DNA of 49,523 nucleotides from Steroidobacteraceae bacterium (GCA_025458865.1 JALORP010000022.1:1-49523); one strand, 5' to 3'; shown: positions 17,654-26,897, numbered from the stretch's first letter. Numbers and translations are program-made. Notes: generated from the sequence alone by a model not told the origin.

Positions 17654-18376
17654 ATGCCCCCGCCACACGCCGCCATCGAGGTCGTCGGCTTCGACGCCGA
17701 CGACACCCTTTGGCACAGCGAGATCTACTACCAGTCGGCCCAGTCCCAGCTCGAGGAGATCGTCGGCCGCTACGTGGACGTGCAGGACGCGCGCGTCCGG
17801 GAACGGCTGCTCGACACCGAGCGGGTCAACGTGCGCTTGTTCGGGTACGGCGCCAAGGGCATGACGCTGTCCATGATCGAGTCCGCGATCGCCATGACCG
17901 ACGCGCGCATCACGAGCGCGGACATCCACCGCATCGTCGAGATCGGCAAGGCGGTGCTGCAGCACCCGGTCGAGCTGCTGCCCGGCGTGCGCGAGGCGGT
18001 CGAGGCGGTCACCGCGCGCCACCGGGTAGTGCTCATCACCAAGGGCGACCTGTTCCACCAGGAGCGGAAGGTCGCACAGTCCGGTCTCGCGGACCTGTTC
18101 CAGCGGATCGAGATCGTCAGCGAGAAGGACGAGCGCAGCTACGCCCGGCTGCTCGAGGAGTTCGGCGTGCCGGCGCAGTCCTTCGCGATGGTCGGCAACT
18201 CGGTGAAGTCCGACATCCTGCCGGTGCTGGCCCTCGGGGGCTACGGCGTGCACGTGCCGTACCACGTGATCTGGGGCCTGGAGGTCGTGGAGTACGAGTC
18301 CACCCACCCGCGCATGGCCGCGGTCGAGAAGGCCTGCCAGATTCCCGAGGCGCTCGAGCGGCTGGCGTCCGCCTGA
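17654..18376 (+). CDS. HAD-superfamily phosphatase
   Basis: The 240-residue product has all four HAD motifs: DADDTLW (motif I, nucleophile Asp14 and Asp16), ITKGD (motif II), a lysine in the following helix, and MVGNSVKSDILP (motifs III/IV). A helical cap of about 80 residues sits between motifs I and II, as in YjjG-type subfamily I enzymes that hydrolyse small phosphorylated metabolites. The substrate cannot be deduced. The gene has its own promoter-like element very close to the start and converges with the protease gene 14 bp downstream. Confidence 0.88.
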   Translation: MPPPHAAIEVVGFDADDTLWHSEIYYQSAQSQLEEIVGRYVDVQDARVRERLLDTERVNVRLFGYGAKGMTLSMIESAIAMTDARITSADIHRIVEIGKAVLQHPVELLPGVREAVEAVTARHRVVLITKGDLFHQERKVAQSGLADLFQRIEIVSEKDERSYARLLEEFGVPAQSFAMVGNSVKSDILPVLALGGYGVHVPYHVIWGLEVVEYESTHPRMAAVEKACQIPEALERLASA

Positions 18377-18390
18377 ACCGGGGGTCCCCG

Positions 18391-19707
18391 TCAGCGCCTC
18401 CGGCGCGGCGCCTCGACCCAGGCGGCGTCTTCCACCGGCAGCGACCGGCCGTGGAACTCGAACAGCCGCACGTCGCCCTCCGGCGCGAAGCGAAGCAGCA
18501 TCAGCTGCACCGGCCGCCCCGCCTCGCGGGCCCGGGCGGCAATGCCCGCGAGCGCCTCGAGCGACGGAACCCGCTGGCCGTCGGCGCTCACCAGCACGTC
18601 GAAACTCTCCACGTCGAGGACTTCCGCGCCGGACCCCGGCTCCACCGAATGAACCATGAGCGCGTAGTCCGACGACAGGTGCCCGTGGGTCATCACCTCG
18701 GCCTCGGCGAAGAGCGCGCCGGCGACCGTCAGGCCGCGTCGCGCGAGGATCGAGGGGGCGCCGGGCCAGCGGCCTTCGACGGACACCTCCCCTCCGCTGC
18801 GCCGGACTCGCAGTGTGACGCGGTCGAGCGAGCCGCGCAGCGCGTCGAACAGGTCAGACGGTGTCCCGACTGCGCGGCCGTCCGCGCCGGCGGCGAGAAC
18901 CTCGTCGCCCACCCGCAGGTCCAGCGCCCCGGCGGGAAGGCGGCTCCGCGCAACCGTGAGCGTGTGGTCGCCGTACTCGTCGATGGCGAAGTCCACGAGA
19001 CTCCCGGGTGGAGACGGATCGCGGCCCGCCGCGAGCAGCTCGAGCAGGGTGCAGGCATAGGGCATGGGCACCGCGAAGGACAGGCCCTCGACGTCCTCGC
19101 CGCCTATTTTCGCCGCGTTGATGCCCACGACGCGCCCCGTCTCGAGGCTGATGAGCGGGCCGCCCGAATTGCCGGAGTTGATGGGGGCATCGGTCTGGAC
19201 CATCGTCGGTCCCAGCCGAGAGGTGATCGCGGAGGTGATGCCGCGCGTCCCCGTGAAACGGAAGCCCCACGGGTGCCCGAAAGCGCCAACCGGGTGACCG
19301 ACGGGCGGCAGGGTGTCGCACTCGAGTTGCGGCGTGACCGGGGGCTTTTCGAGCTTCGCCGGGTCGTAGCGGATCACCGCAAGGTCGAGATGCGGATCCA
19401 CGTAGAGCCGCTCGGCCCGCAGGGGCTCCCCGCTGGCGAAGTTGATCGCGAGGACTGAGTGCGAGTGGGTCGCCACGTGCGCATTTGTCAGCACCCAGCC
19501 GCGCGTCGCGTTCACCACGAGTCCCGCTCCCGAGAACGAACCAAGCTGGTCCTCGATGAAGGGTTGTTCGACGGCTCCACGGATCTGCACGGTCCAGGCG
19601 CGGGCCCCGGCGAAGGCCTCCTCGGCCGGCGTCTGCGAGAACGCCGCGGTAGCGAGGCCGCTGCCCGCAAGCGCCACCCACGCAGCCACCCAGGACGCGG
19701 AACTCAT
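18391..19707 (-). CDS. Secreted trypsin-like serine protease with PDZ-like domains
   Basis: The 438-residue product starts at the ATG at 19707, giving a signal peptide that ends near AAFSQ. The protease domain (about 30-215) has the complete triad: His77 in LTNAHVATH, Asp108 in DPHLDLAVI and Ser181 in NSGNSGGPL. The C-terminal half (about 225-420) shows two degenerate PDZ-like segments (LRVGDEVLAAGADGRAVG; VLDVESFDVLVSADGQRV), so the layout resembles DegP/HtrA, but the protein is divergent. The start overlaps the stop of the DUF2845 gene by 4 bases (ATGA), implying coupled synthesis of both exported proteins. Confidence 0.88.
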   Translation of the reverse strand: MSSASWVAAWVALAGSGLATAAFSQTPAEEAFAGARAWTVQIRGAVEQPFIEDQLGSFSGAGLVVNATRGWVLTNAHVATHSHSVLAINFASGEPLRAERLYVDPHLDLAVIRYDPAKLEKPPVTPQLECDTLPPVGHPVGAFGHPWGFRFTGTRGITSAITSRLGPTMVQTDAPINSGNSGGPLISLETGRVVGINAAKIGGEDVEGLSFAVPMPYACTLLELLAAGRDPSPPGSLVDFAIDEYGDHTLTVARSRLPAGALDLRVGDEVLAAGADGRAVGTPSDLFDALRGSLDRVTLRVRRSGGEVSVEGRWPGAPSILARRGLTVAGALFAEAEVMTHGHLSSDYALMVHSVEPGSGAEVLDVESFDVLVSADGQRVPSLEALAGIAARAREAGRPVQLMLLRFAPEGDVRLFEFHGRSLPVEDAAWVEAPRRRR

Positions 19708-19997
19708 TCGATGGACATCAGCTTCGACTGGTCGAACTTGAGGGTCCGCGTGGCGCTGTAGGACTCGTAGACCCAGGTTTCGACGTTGGTCTGGCCCACG
19801 ACCCTGTTGCCGCTGCGCACGTCTTCGACCACGACGCTGCGCGAAGTCGGCTCCCCGCAGTAGGCCAGCACCTGTCCCTGGGTCATGCCGGCCTGGACCA
19901 GCTTGCTGCCGCAGCGGAAGGTCTGGTCGGCCATGGCAGTTCCTGCCACGGCGCCGCACACCAGGAGAATGATCACCGGCCCTACGCTTCTTGACAT
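19704..19997 (-). CDS. DUF2845 family periplasmic protein
   Basis: The 97-residue product has a signal peptide ending TAMA and a small mature domain. FRCGSKLVQAGMTQGQVLAYCGEPTSR (shown here in outline: Cys29, GMT at 37-39, Cys47, GEP at 48-50) follows the BamE/SmpA-like pattern of a GMT turn and a GEP strand start, with two cysteines that could form a disulfide. The ATG at 19997 is preceded by GGAGATG. It is the first gene of a two-gene unit with the serine protease. Function unknown; it could be a folding partner or regulator of the protease. Confidence 0.8.
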   Translation of the reverse strand: MSRSVGPVIILLVCGAVAGTAMADQTFRCGSKLVQAGMTQGQVLAYCGEPTSRSVVVEDVRSGNRVVGQTNVETWVYESYSATRTLKFDQSKLMSIE

Positions 19998-20076
19998 AAC
20001 CGCATCTCCGCCCGTCGCAGCCCAGTCTGACACAAGGAGCCGGCCGGGCCTTCGTGGCGACCGCATACAGATACCG

Positions 20077-20889
20077 CTACCGCTGGCAGGCCGGGCACCA
20101 GTACAGCCGCCGTCCCGCCAGCTCCTCGCGGCGGATGGCCGCGCGGCAGGCCTCGCAAGGCTCGCCGGCGCGGTCGAACACGCGGAACCGGAAGGCCCCG
20201 GGCGTGTCCGTGAGGTAGTCCTCGCGCATGCCGCTCGAACGCTCGATCCCGCGGGTGCGATAACTGCGCCGCGGCACCGCGAGCAGCGCCACGGCCAGTC
20301 GCCGGCACTCGGCCGCATCCAGCTCGCGCGGACGGCGGACCGGCGACAGCCGCGCTTCGAACAGCACCTCGGAGCGAAGGTAGTTGCCCATGCCGGCCAG
20401 GAAGCCCTGGTCGAGCAGCAGCGCCGCGAGCGACCGTCCGCTGAAATCAGGACTGGCGAGCCTCGCCGCGACCGCGGCCGGCTCGAGCGACGGGTCGAGC
20501 ACGTCCGGCCCGAGGTGGCTGAGGAACGGGTGCTCGTGCAGCCGGTCGCTACGCCACAGCTCCACGTCCGATGCGGAGTACAGGAGTATCGCGCGCCGGT
20601 TCGTCTCGAGCGCGACCCGCAGCGAGCGAGCGGTATCTGGCCGTTCGCCGGCCTCGACGACCTTCCATACGCCGTAGAGCTGGTTGTGGGAATAGAGCGT
20701 CCAGCCGTTGTCGAAGCGCGTCAGCAGGGCCTTGCCGTGCGGCGTGATCGACTCGATCCGCCGCCCGCGCAGGGCGCGCTGGTGCCGCTTCAGGCGTGGA
20801 AAGGCGAAGAACACCGACGTGAGCTGCTCGCCGACGACCGCGAGGGCGAGCGCATCGGCGGCACGGCGGATCTCGGGTCCCTCGGGCAT
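20077..20889 (-). CDS. nei: Endonuclease VIII (Fpg/Nei family DNA glycosylase)
   Basis: The 270-residue bifunctional glycosylase/lyase removes oxidised pyrimidines. The N-terminus PEGPEIRRAAD supplies the catalytic Pro2 and Glu3; Lys in HGKALL is the conserved beta-domain lysine. The helix-two-turn-helix region has the GFLAGMGNYLRSEVL motif, and the C-terminal zinc finger has CEAC and CPAC. The YSHNQLYG segment is Nei-like rather than MutM-like. It is 7 bp after the transporter gene, at the end of the putA cluster. Confidence 0.92.
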   Translation of the reverse strand: MPEGPEIRRAADALALAVVGEQLTSVFFAFPRLKRHQRALRGRRIESITPHGKALLTRFDNGWTLYSHNQLYGVWKVVEAGERPDTARSLRVALETNRRAILLYSASDVELWRSDRLHEHPFLSHLGPDVLDPSLEPAAVAARLASPDFSGRSLAALLLDQGFLAGMGNYLRSEVLFEARLSPVRRPRELDAAECRRLAVALLAVPRRSYRTRGIERSSGMREDYLTDTPGAFRFRVFDRAGEPCEACRAAIRREELAGRRLYWCPACQR

Positions 20890-20896
20890 CGTCCGC

Positions 20897-22276
20897 TCAG
20901 AGCCCGCGGAACAGGATGATCGCGATCGCCGCCGGCACGACCCAGCGCAGCAGCAGGCCGCGCCACACCCCGAAGTTGAAGCCCCGGCCGAGGCCGAGCT
21001 CGTCCGCGGCGGCCTCGGGCTTCATGCGCCAGCCGACGAACAGCGCGATCAGGAGCGCGCAGACCGGCATCATCAGGCTCGACGTCGCGTAGTCGAGCAG
21101 GTCGAAGAAGGTCTTGCCCTGGTAGCGGTCGAACATGCCGAGCGGGTGCCAGTCCTTCCAGGCGTTGAACGAGAGCACGGTGCCCAGGCCGAACACCCAC
21201 GCACCGCCGCCGGCCAGCCACGCGGCGAGCGGGCGTCGCCAGCCCCGACGCTCCGTCAGCCACGCGACCATGGGCTCCAGGATCGCGATGGACGATGTCA
21301 GCGCCGCGAACACGAGGAGCAGGAAGAACACCCCGCCGAACAGGCTGCCCGCCGGCATGCTGCCGAAGGCAATGGGGAGCGTCACGAACACGAGGCCGGG
21401 CCCCTCCCCCGGATCGAGCCCGTTGGCGAACACCAGCGGGAAGATCGCGATCCCCGCCAGGACCGAGACGCTGGTGTCGGCCGCGGCGATGGCGAAGGCG
21501 GAGCGCGCGAGCGACACGTCCCTCGGCAGGTAGGAGCCATAGGCCAGCAGGATGCCCATGCCGACGCCGATGGAGAAAAAGGCCTGGCCGACCGCCGCCA
21601 GCACCACGCCGCCGTCGATGCGGCCGAATTCCGGTCGGAACAGGAAGCGCAGCGCTGCGTCGAGGTCCCCGGCGACGGCCGCATAGCCGAGCAGCACCAG
21701 CAGCGCGAGGAACAGCAGCGGCATCAGCACGATGATGGCGCGCTCGATGCCTCCCCTGAGGCCGCGCGCCACGATCGCCGCCGTCAGCGCCGTGTACGCG
21801 CCGCTCCAGGCCATCAGCGCGACCGGGTCGGCCAGCAGGCCGTCGAAGTGCGCCGCCACGTCGGCGGCGCCAGCGCCCCGGAAGGCTCCGGACAGCGTCG
21901 GCCAGACGTAGGCGAGCGCCCAGCCGGCAATCACGCTGTAGAAGGTCATGATCAGCCAGCCGGCCAGCACGCCCAGGCCGCCGATCCAGCCCCAGCGCGG
22001 CGAGGCGCCGGATTCCACCGCGACGGCGGCGACCGCCGCCGCTGGGTGGTGACGGCCGCGACGCCCCAGCAGCAGCTCGGCCACGAGGATGGGCACCGCG
22101 ACGAGCGTCACCGCCCCGAGGTAGACCAGCACGAAGGCCGCGCCGCCGCTCACCCCGGTCAGGTAGGGAAACTTCCAGATGTTGCCGAGTCCCACCGAGG
22201 CCCCGATGGCGGCCAGGGTGAAGACCAGGCGGGACGACCAGGAGGCGCGCGTGGCGGGGCTGCCGGCAAGGCTCAT
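20897..22276 (-). CDS. Sodium-dependent transporter of the NSS (SNF) family
   Basis: The 459-residue inner-membrane protein has about 11-12 hydrophobic helices. TM1 carries the family signature IGASVGLGNIWKFPYLTGVSGG (in part: GNIWKFPY), which coordinates sodium and substrate. Bacterial NSS members (LeuT, TnaT, MhsT) import amino acids with sodium. The start at 22276 is selected because it places TM1 at the usual distance; the frame is open upstream. It lies between nei and purU in the putA cluster, so an amino acid such as proline or another one-carbon source is a plausible substrate (inference). Confidence 0.92.
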   Translation of the reverse strand: MSLAGSPATRASWSSRLVFTLAAIGASVGLGNIWKFPYLTGVSGGAAFVLVYLGAVTLVAVPILVAELLLGRRGRHHPAAAVAAVAVESGASPRWGWIGGLGVLAGWLIMTFYSVIAGWALAYVWPTLSGAFRGAGAADVAAHFDGLLADPVALMAWSGAYTALTAAIVARGLRGGIERAIIVLMPLLFLALLVLLGYAAVAGDLDAALRFLFRPEFGRIDGGVVLAAVGQAFFSIGVGMGILLAYGSYLPRDVSLARSAFAIAAADTSVSVLAGIAIFPLVFANGLDPGEGPGLVFVTLPIAFGSMPAGSLFGGVFFLLLVFAALTSSIAILEPMVAWLTERRGWRRPLAAWLAGGGAWVFGLGTVLSFNAWKDWHPLGMFDRYQGKTFFDLLDYATSSLMMPVCALLIALFVGWRMKPEAAADELGLGRGFNFGVWRGLLLRWVVPAAIAIILFRGL

Positions 22277-22343
22277 GCAGGGCGTCCGGTGTCCGGGATG
22301 GGCCGATCCTCGGGCCTCGGCCGCACCGGCGCAAGGGCCAGCC

Positions 22344-23213
22344 TCAGGAGCGCAGCACCATGCTGCGCCGGCCAGCGACGAAGATGCGGTGCTCCGCATG
22401 CCAGCGCACGGCCCGGTTCAGGACCACGCTCTCGAGGTCGTGGCCGATCTCGATCATCTCCTCGGGCCCGTGCGTGTGGTCCACGCGCTCGACGCCCTGC
22501 TCGATGATCGGCCCCTCGTCGAGGTCCGGCGTGACGTAGTGCGCCGTCGCGCCGATGATCTTCACCCCGCGCTCGTGCGCCTGGTGATAGGGCCGCGCGC
22601 CCTTGAAGCCCGGCAGGAAGGAGTGGTGGATGTTGATGCAGCGCCCGCGCAGGCGGCCGCAGGCGGCGTCGGACAGGATCTGCATGTAGCGCGCGAGCAC
22701 CAGCAGCTCCGAGCGGGTCTCGTCGAACAGGTCCAGCAGCCGCGCTTCCTGATCCGCCTTGCGGCCCGGCTCGATCGGCAGGTGGTGGAACGGCACGCCG
22801 TACCATTCGACCATCCGCCGCAGGTCCGGGTGGTTCGACGCGACGCCCACCAGGTCGATCGGCAGCACGCCGATGCTCCAGCGATGCAGCAGCGCGTTCA
22901 GGCAATGGCCCTCGCGGGACACGGCGACCAGCACCCGGCAGCGCTGGTCGGCGTCGTGCAGCTCCCACTCCATGCCGAAGCGCGCGGCCACCGCGCCGAA
23001 CTCGGCCTCGATGGCCTCCCGCGGCGGCAGCGCGTCGCCCTGGAAGCAGGTGCGCATGAAGGATCGGTTCACGTGGGCGTCCACGAAATGCGCGGTCTCG
23101 GTGATGAGCCCGCCGTGCACGGCGATGAACTGAGTGATGGCGGCGACGATCCCGGTCGTGTCCGGGCAGGACATGGTCAGGACGTAGTGGTGGCTCGATG
23201 GCGGCAGTGACAA
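22344..23213 (-). CDS. purU: Formyltetrahydrofolate deformylase
   Basis: PurU hydrolyses 10-formyl-THF to formate and THF, balancing one-carbon pools and feeding PurT. The 289 residues comprise an N-terminal ACT domain (about 8-85, LTMSCPDTTGIVAAITQFIA) and a C-terminal formyltransferase-like domain with INIHHSFLPGFKGARPY and ATAHYVTPDLDEGPII, including the catalytic Asn, His and Asp. It begins 3 bp after putA, indicating co-transcription with proline catabolism. Confidence 0.95.
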   Translation of the reverse strand: MSLPPSSHHYVLTMSCPDTTGIVAAITQFIAVHGGLITETAHFVDAHVNRSFMRTCFQGDALPPREAIEAEFGAVAARFGMEWELHDADQRCRVLVAVSREGHCLNALLHRWSIGVLPIDLVGVASNHPDLRRMVEWYGVPFHHLPIEPGRKADQEARLLDLFDETRSELLVLARYMQILSDAACGRLRGRCINIHHSFLPGFKGARPYHQAHERGVKIIGATAHYVTPDLDEGPIIEQGVERVDHTHGPEEMIEIGHDLESVVLNRAVRWHAEHRIFVAGRRSMVLRS

Positions 23214-23216
23214 GGA

Positions 23217-26200
23217 TCAGTCTCCCAGCGAGAGCAGCGCGGCGTTGCCGCCCATCGCAACCGTATTGTTCGTCACCGTGCGCTCCGTCGCGAACCGGTG
23301 CAGGTAGCGGGGCCCGCCCGCCTTGGGACCGGTGCCGGACAGGCCGCAGCCGCCGAAGGGCTGCACGCCGACGACCGCCCCGATCATGTTGCGGTTGACG
23401 TAGACGTTTCCGACGGCGGCGCGCTGCGCGACGCGACGCACGAAGCCCTCGATGCGCGAGTGGACCCCGAGCGTGAGGCCGTAGCCGGTGCCATTGATCG
23501 AGTCGATCACGGCGTCGATGTCGTCCGCCCGGTAGCGCACCACGTGCAGGATCGGCCCGAACACCTCGCGCGTGAGCGACCCGATGCCCGGGATCTCGAC
23601 CGCGAGCGGCGCGACGAAGTGCCCGCCCGCGTGGCCCGGGCCCAGGGCAACGCGGTGGTGCCAGCGCGCGCCCTGCACGATGCGCGCCGCGTGCGCCTCG
23701 AGTACGGCGCGCGCCTCGGGGTCGATCACGGGCCCGACGTCGGTCGAGAGCAGCGCCGGGTCGCCCAGGTTCAACAGGTCCATCGCCCCGGCCAGCAGGC
23801 CGAGGGCGCGATCCGCGATGTCTTCCTGCAGGAACAGCACGCGCAGGGCCGAGCAGCGCTGCCCCGCGGCGTTGAAGGCCGAGGTGATCGCGTCGTGCAC
23901 CACCTGCTCGAGCAGGGCCGAGCTGTCCACGATCATGGCGTTCTGTCCGCCTGTCTCGGCAATCAGCGTCGCGAGCGGCGCGTCCCGCGCGGCCAGCGCG
24001 CGGGCGATGAGCCGCGCCGTCTCGGTCGAGCCGGTGAAGGCAACGCCGTCGAGGCGTGGATCCGAAGTCATGCGCGCACCCACCGTCGCGCCGTCGCCCG
24101 GCAGGAAATGCAGTACGTCGCCCGGCACGCCAGCCGCGTGCAGCAGGCGAACGGCGACCGCCGCCACGAGCGGCGTCTGCTCGGCGGGCTTGGCGAGCAC
24201 CGCGTTGCCCGCGACGAGCGCCGCGGCGACCTGCCCGGTGAAGATGGCGAGCGGGAAGTTCCAGGGGCTGATGCAGCCGAACACGCCGCGGCCGTGCAGC
24301 TCGAGCGCGTTGCTCTCGCCGGTCGGACCGGGCAGCGGCAGCGGCTTCGCAAACTCCTCGCGCGCGCGCGCGGCGTAGTAGCGAAGGAAGTCCACCGCCT
24401 CGCGAAGCTCGGCGATGCTGTCCGGCACCGTCTTGCCCGCCTCGCGCACGCATAGCGCGACCAGGAGGCCCGTGTTCGCCTCGAACGCCTCCGCCGCTTT
24501 CTCGAGGATCGCGGCCCGCTGCGCGGCCGGGCGGCGGTCCCAGGCGGGCTGGGCGGCGCGCGCGAGCGACAGCGCCTCGCCCACCAGCGACCCGTCGGCC
24601 TCGAGCACCTCGCCAACGAGCTCCTCGATCCGCGCCGGGTTCACGAGGCGGCGCGCCGTTCCGGCACGCTCGCGGCCGCCCACGACGGGCGCGGCGCGCC
24701 AGGGCTTCGCCGCAGCCGCGGCGCAGGCCGCAGCCAGCTTTGCCTGCTCCGCCGGGTCGGCGAGGTTCAGCCCCGCGGAATTCTTCCTCTCCGCGCCGAA
24801 GAGCGCCGCGGGCAGCGGGATCCGCGGGTGCGGAATCGCTTCGAAGGACTCGACTTCGAGGACGGGATCGCGAACGACCGCCGCGGCCGGCACGGACTCG
24901 TCCACGATCCGGTTGACGAAGGACGTGTTGGCGCCGTTCTCCAGCAGCCGGCGCACGAGGTACGGCAGCAGGTCCTCGTGCGAGCCCACCGGCGCATACA
25001 CGCGGCAGGGCAACGGTTCGCCCTGCTCGTCCTTCAGGCCGTCGTAGAGTTCCTCGCCCATGCCGTGCAGGCGCTGGAACTCGAAGGCGCGGCCGTTCTC
25101 GCGCGCGACGTGGGACACCCACGCAACCGTGTGCGCGTTGTGCGAGGCGAACTGCGGGTAGAGCCGCCTCGTGCCGGTCAGCAGCAGCCGCGCGCAGGCC
25201 AGGTAGCAGACGTCGGTGTTGGGCTTTCGGGTGAACACCGGGTAGCCCGGGTGGCCACGCTCCTGCCCGCGCTTGATCTCGGCGTCCCAGTAGGCGCCCT
25301 TCACCAGCCGCACGTTCACCTGCATGCCGGTCTCGTCCGCGCGGTGCGCCAGCCAGCGCAGCACGTCGGGCGCGCGCTTCTGGTAGGCCTGCACGGCCAG
25401 ACCGAGCCCGCCGTAGCCGGCGAGCGCCGGTGCAGCGAGCAGCCGGTCCAGCAGCTCGAGCTGCAGCTCGAGGCGATCTGCTTCCTCGGCATCGATCGTG
25501 AGCGCAACGCCAGCCTGCATGGCCTGCGTCGCGAGCGACTCGAGCTGCGGCCCCAGCCGGCCCAGCACCGCCGCGCGCTGCGCGTACTCGTAGCGCGGAT
25601 GCAGCGCGGACAGCTTCACCGAGATGGAGGGCGCGGCCTCGGGCGCCTCGCCCGGCCGCGTGATGCCGGCGACGGCCTGGATGGCCGCGCAATAGGCTTC
25701 GAAGTAGCGATCCGCATCGCGCAGCGTCAGCGCCGACTCGCCGAGCATGTCGAAGGTGTGGCGGTAGCGCCGCTCGCTGCCGGTCGAGGCGCGCTTCAGC
25801 GCCTCGCCGATGGTCCGGCCCATCACGAACTGGTGGCCCATGATCTTCATGGCCTGCCGGAACGCGGCACGCACCACCGGCTCGCCGAGCCGGCCCGCGA
25901 GGCGCCTGATGAACGAGCCCGGATCGGCCAGGTCCGCCGATTCCGGGCGCACGAGCCGGCCCGTGAGCATCAGTCCCCAGGTCGAGGCGTTGACGAACAG
26001 CGAGTCCGCGGCGCCCAGATGATCCTCCCAGCGTCCGCCCGAGATCTTGTCGGCGATCAGCCGGTCGGCCGTGTCGGCATCCGGGATGCGCAGCAGCGCC
26101 TCGGCGATGCACATCAGGATCACGCCCTCGCGCGAGCCGAGGTCGTACTGCTGCAGGAACGCCTCGATGCCGGCGGCGCCGCGCCGCGCCGCGCGCACGG

Positions 26201-26375
26201 CCTGCACGAGCGTCACCGCCTCGCGCTCGACGGCCGCGCGGCCGGCATCGTCCAGCCGCGCGAGCGGCAGGAGCTGCTGCACCACAGCGGTCTCGTCGGC
26301 GAGCCAGGCCCGGTTGATCTCCGGTCCGAACGATGCCGCGGCGGGTGCGTCCGGCGGCCACAGGAAGTTGCCCAT
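23217..26375 (-). CDS. putA: Bifunctional proline dehydrogenase/P5C dehydrogenase PutA
   Basis: The 1052-residue enzyme oxidises proline to glutamate in two steps. The proline dehydrogenase barrel lies at about 160-450 (ISVKLSALHPRYE; LTIDAEEADRLELQLELLDR; NVRLVKGAYWD), and the aldehyde dehydrogenase half at about 540-1000, with nucleophile Cys in NAAGQRCSALR. The C-terminal TVTNNTVAMGGNAALL is the usual PutA ending. The ribbon-helix-helix DNA-binding domain of the trifunctional E. coli protein is absent, so this PutA cannot be its own repressor. AAGGAGG precedes the ATG. It leads putA-purU-NSS-nei. Confidence 0.97.
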   Translation of the reverse strand: MGNFLWPPDAPAAASFGPEINRAWLADETAVVQQLLPLARLDDAGRAAVEREAVTLVQAVRAARRGAAGIEAFLQQYDLGSREGVILMCIAEALLRIPDADTADRLIADKISGGRWEDHLGAADSLFVNASTWGLMLTGRLVRPESADLADPGSFIRRLAGRLGEPVVRAAFRQAMKIMGHQFVMGRTIGEALKRASTGSERRYRHTFDMLGESALTLRDADRYFEAYCAAIQAVAGITRPGEAPEAAPSISVKLSALHPRYEYAQRAAVLGRLGPQLESLATQAMQAGVALTIDAEEADRLELQLELLDRLLAAPALAGYGGLGLAVQAYQKRAPDVLRWLAHRADETGMQVNVRLVKGAYWDAEIKRGQERGHPGYPVFTRKPNTDVCYLACARLLLTGTRRLYPQFASHNAHTVAWVSHVARENGRAFEFQRLHGMGEELYDGLKDEQGEPLPCRVYAPVGSHEDLLPYLVRRLLENGANTSFVNRIVDESVPAAAVVRDPVLEVESFEAIPHPRIPLPAALFGAERKNSAGLNLADPAEQAKLAAACAAAAAKPWRAAPVVGGRERAGTARRLVNPARIEELVGEVLEADGSLVGEALSLARAAQPAWDRRPAAQRAAILEKAAEAFEANTGLLVALCVREAGKTVPDSIAELREAVDFLRYYAARAREEFAKPLPLPGPTGESNALELHGRGVFGCISPWNFPLAIFTGQVAAALVAGNAVLAKPAEQTPLVAAVAVRLLHAAGVPGDVLHFLPGDGATVGARMTSDPRLDGVAFTGSTETARLIARALAARDAPLATLIAETGGQNAMIVDSSALLEQVVHDAITSAFNAAGQRCSALRVLFLQEDIADRALGLLAGAMDLLNLGDPALLSTDVGPVIDPEARAVLEAHAARIVQGARWHHRVALGPGHAGGHFVAPLAVEIPGIGSLTREVFGPILHVVRYRADDIDAVIDSINGTGYGLTLGVHSRIEGFVRRVAQRAAVGNVYVNRNMIGAVVGVQPFGGCGLSGTGPKAGGPRYLHRFATERTVTNNTVAMGGNAALLSLGD

Positions 26376-26400
26376 GGAGTCCCCCCCTCCTTGCCCGCCG

Positions 26401-26406
26401 ATTATC
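26401..26406 (-). promoter_or_regulatory. Possible -10 element for the putA operon
   Basis: GATAAT on the minus strand, 25 bp before the putA ATG and upstream of its strong Shine-Dalgarno sequence. The -35 is not convincing. Confidence 0.35.
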
Positions 26407-26489
26407 CCAGCAAGGCCCGGCGAATTTCGGCCTGTCTCGGGCGCCGCCGTTCCCGGACCGGCCCAGGGCCGTTGATCGCCTCGACGCGG

Positions 26490-26897
26490 TCAGCGGCGGG
26501 TGGCGAGGTAGTCCGCGAGGATGCGGGCGTGATCGAAGGCCAGCGGCGGCGAGTGCGCCGCGTCGGCGACGATGACCTTCGCGGCATCGTCCCCCGCTTG
26601 CGGCTCGCCGCGCGCCTCGCCGACGTATACGACGCTCACCGTGTGTCCGCGCGGGTCCCGGGCGGGGTCGGAGTAGACGCCCAGCAGGCGCGTGAGCGTA
26701 ACCTCGAGCCCCGTCTCCTCGCGCGCCTCTCGGACCGCAGCGACCTCGACCGTCTCGCCGACGTCCACGAAGCCGCCCGGCAGCGCATGGCCGGCCGGCG
26801 GGTTGCGCCGCTCGATCAGCACGACCGGCCGGCCCGGCCGGTCCGCGAGCTCGATGACGACGTCCACCGTCAGGAGCGGGGTGACCGGCCGCGGCAC
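26490..26897 (-). CDS. NUDIX hydrolase
   Basis: The 135-residue product holds one NUDIX fold with a complete Nudix box (GGFVDVGETVEVAAVREAR followed by EETGL, about 40-64), which binds the metal for pyrophosphohydrolysis. Preceding VVLIERRNPPAGHALPGG is typical of ADP-ribose/ADP-sugar pyrophosphatase-like members, but the substrate is unknown. It lies 11 bp after the DUF481 gene on the same strand, so the two may share a transcript. Confidence 0.9.
   Translation of the reverse strand: MPRPVTPLLTVDVVIELADRPGRPVVLIERRNPPAGHALPGGFVDVGETVEVAAVREAREETGLEVTLTRLLGVYSDPARDPRGHTVSVVYVGEARGEPQAGDDAAKVIVADAAHSPPLAFDHARILADYLATRR

Noticed and set aside
22273..26361. A 1362-codon open frame through putA and purU
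   Set aside because: It is a second frame of the same strand, with Arg/Ala/Gly-rich translation and no domain. The real genes putA and purU fill the region with clear motifs.
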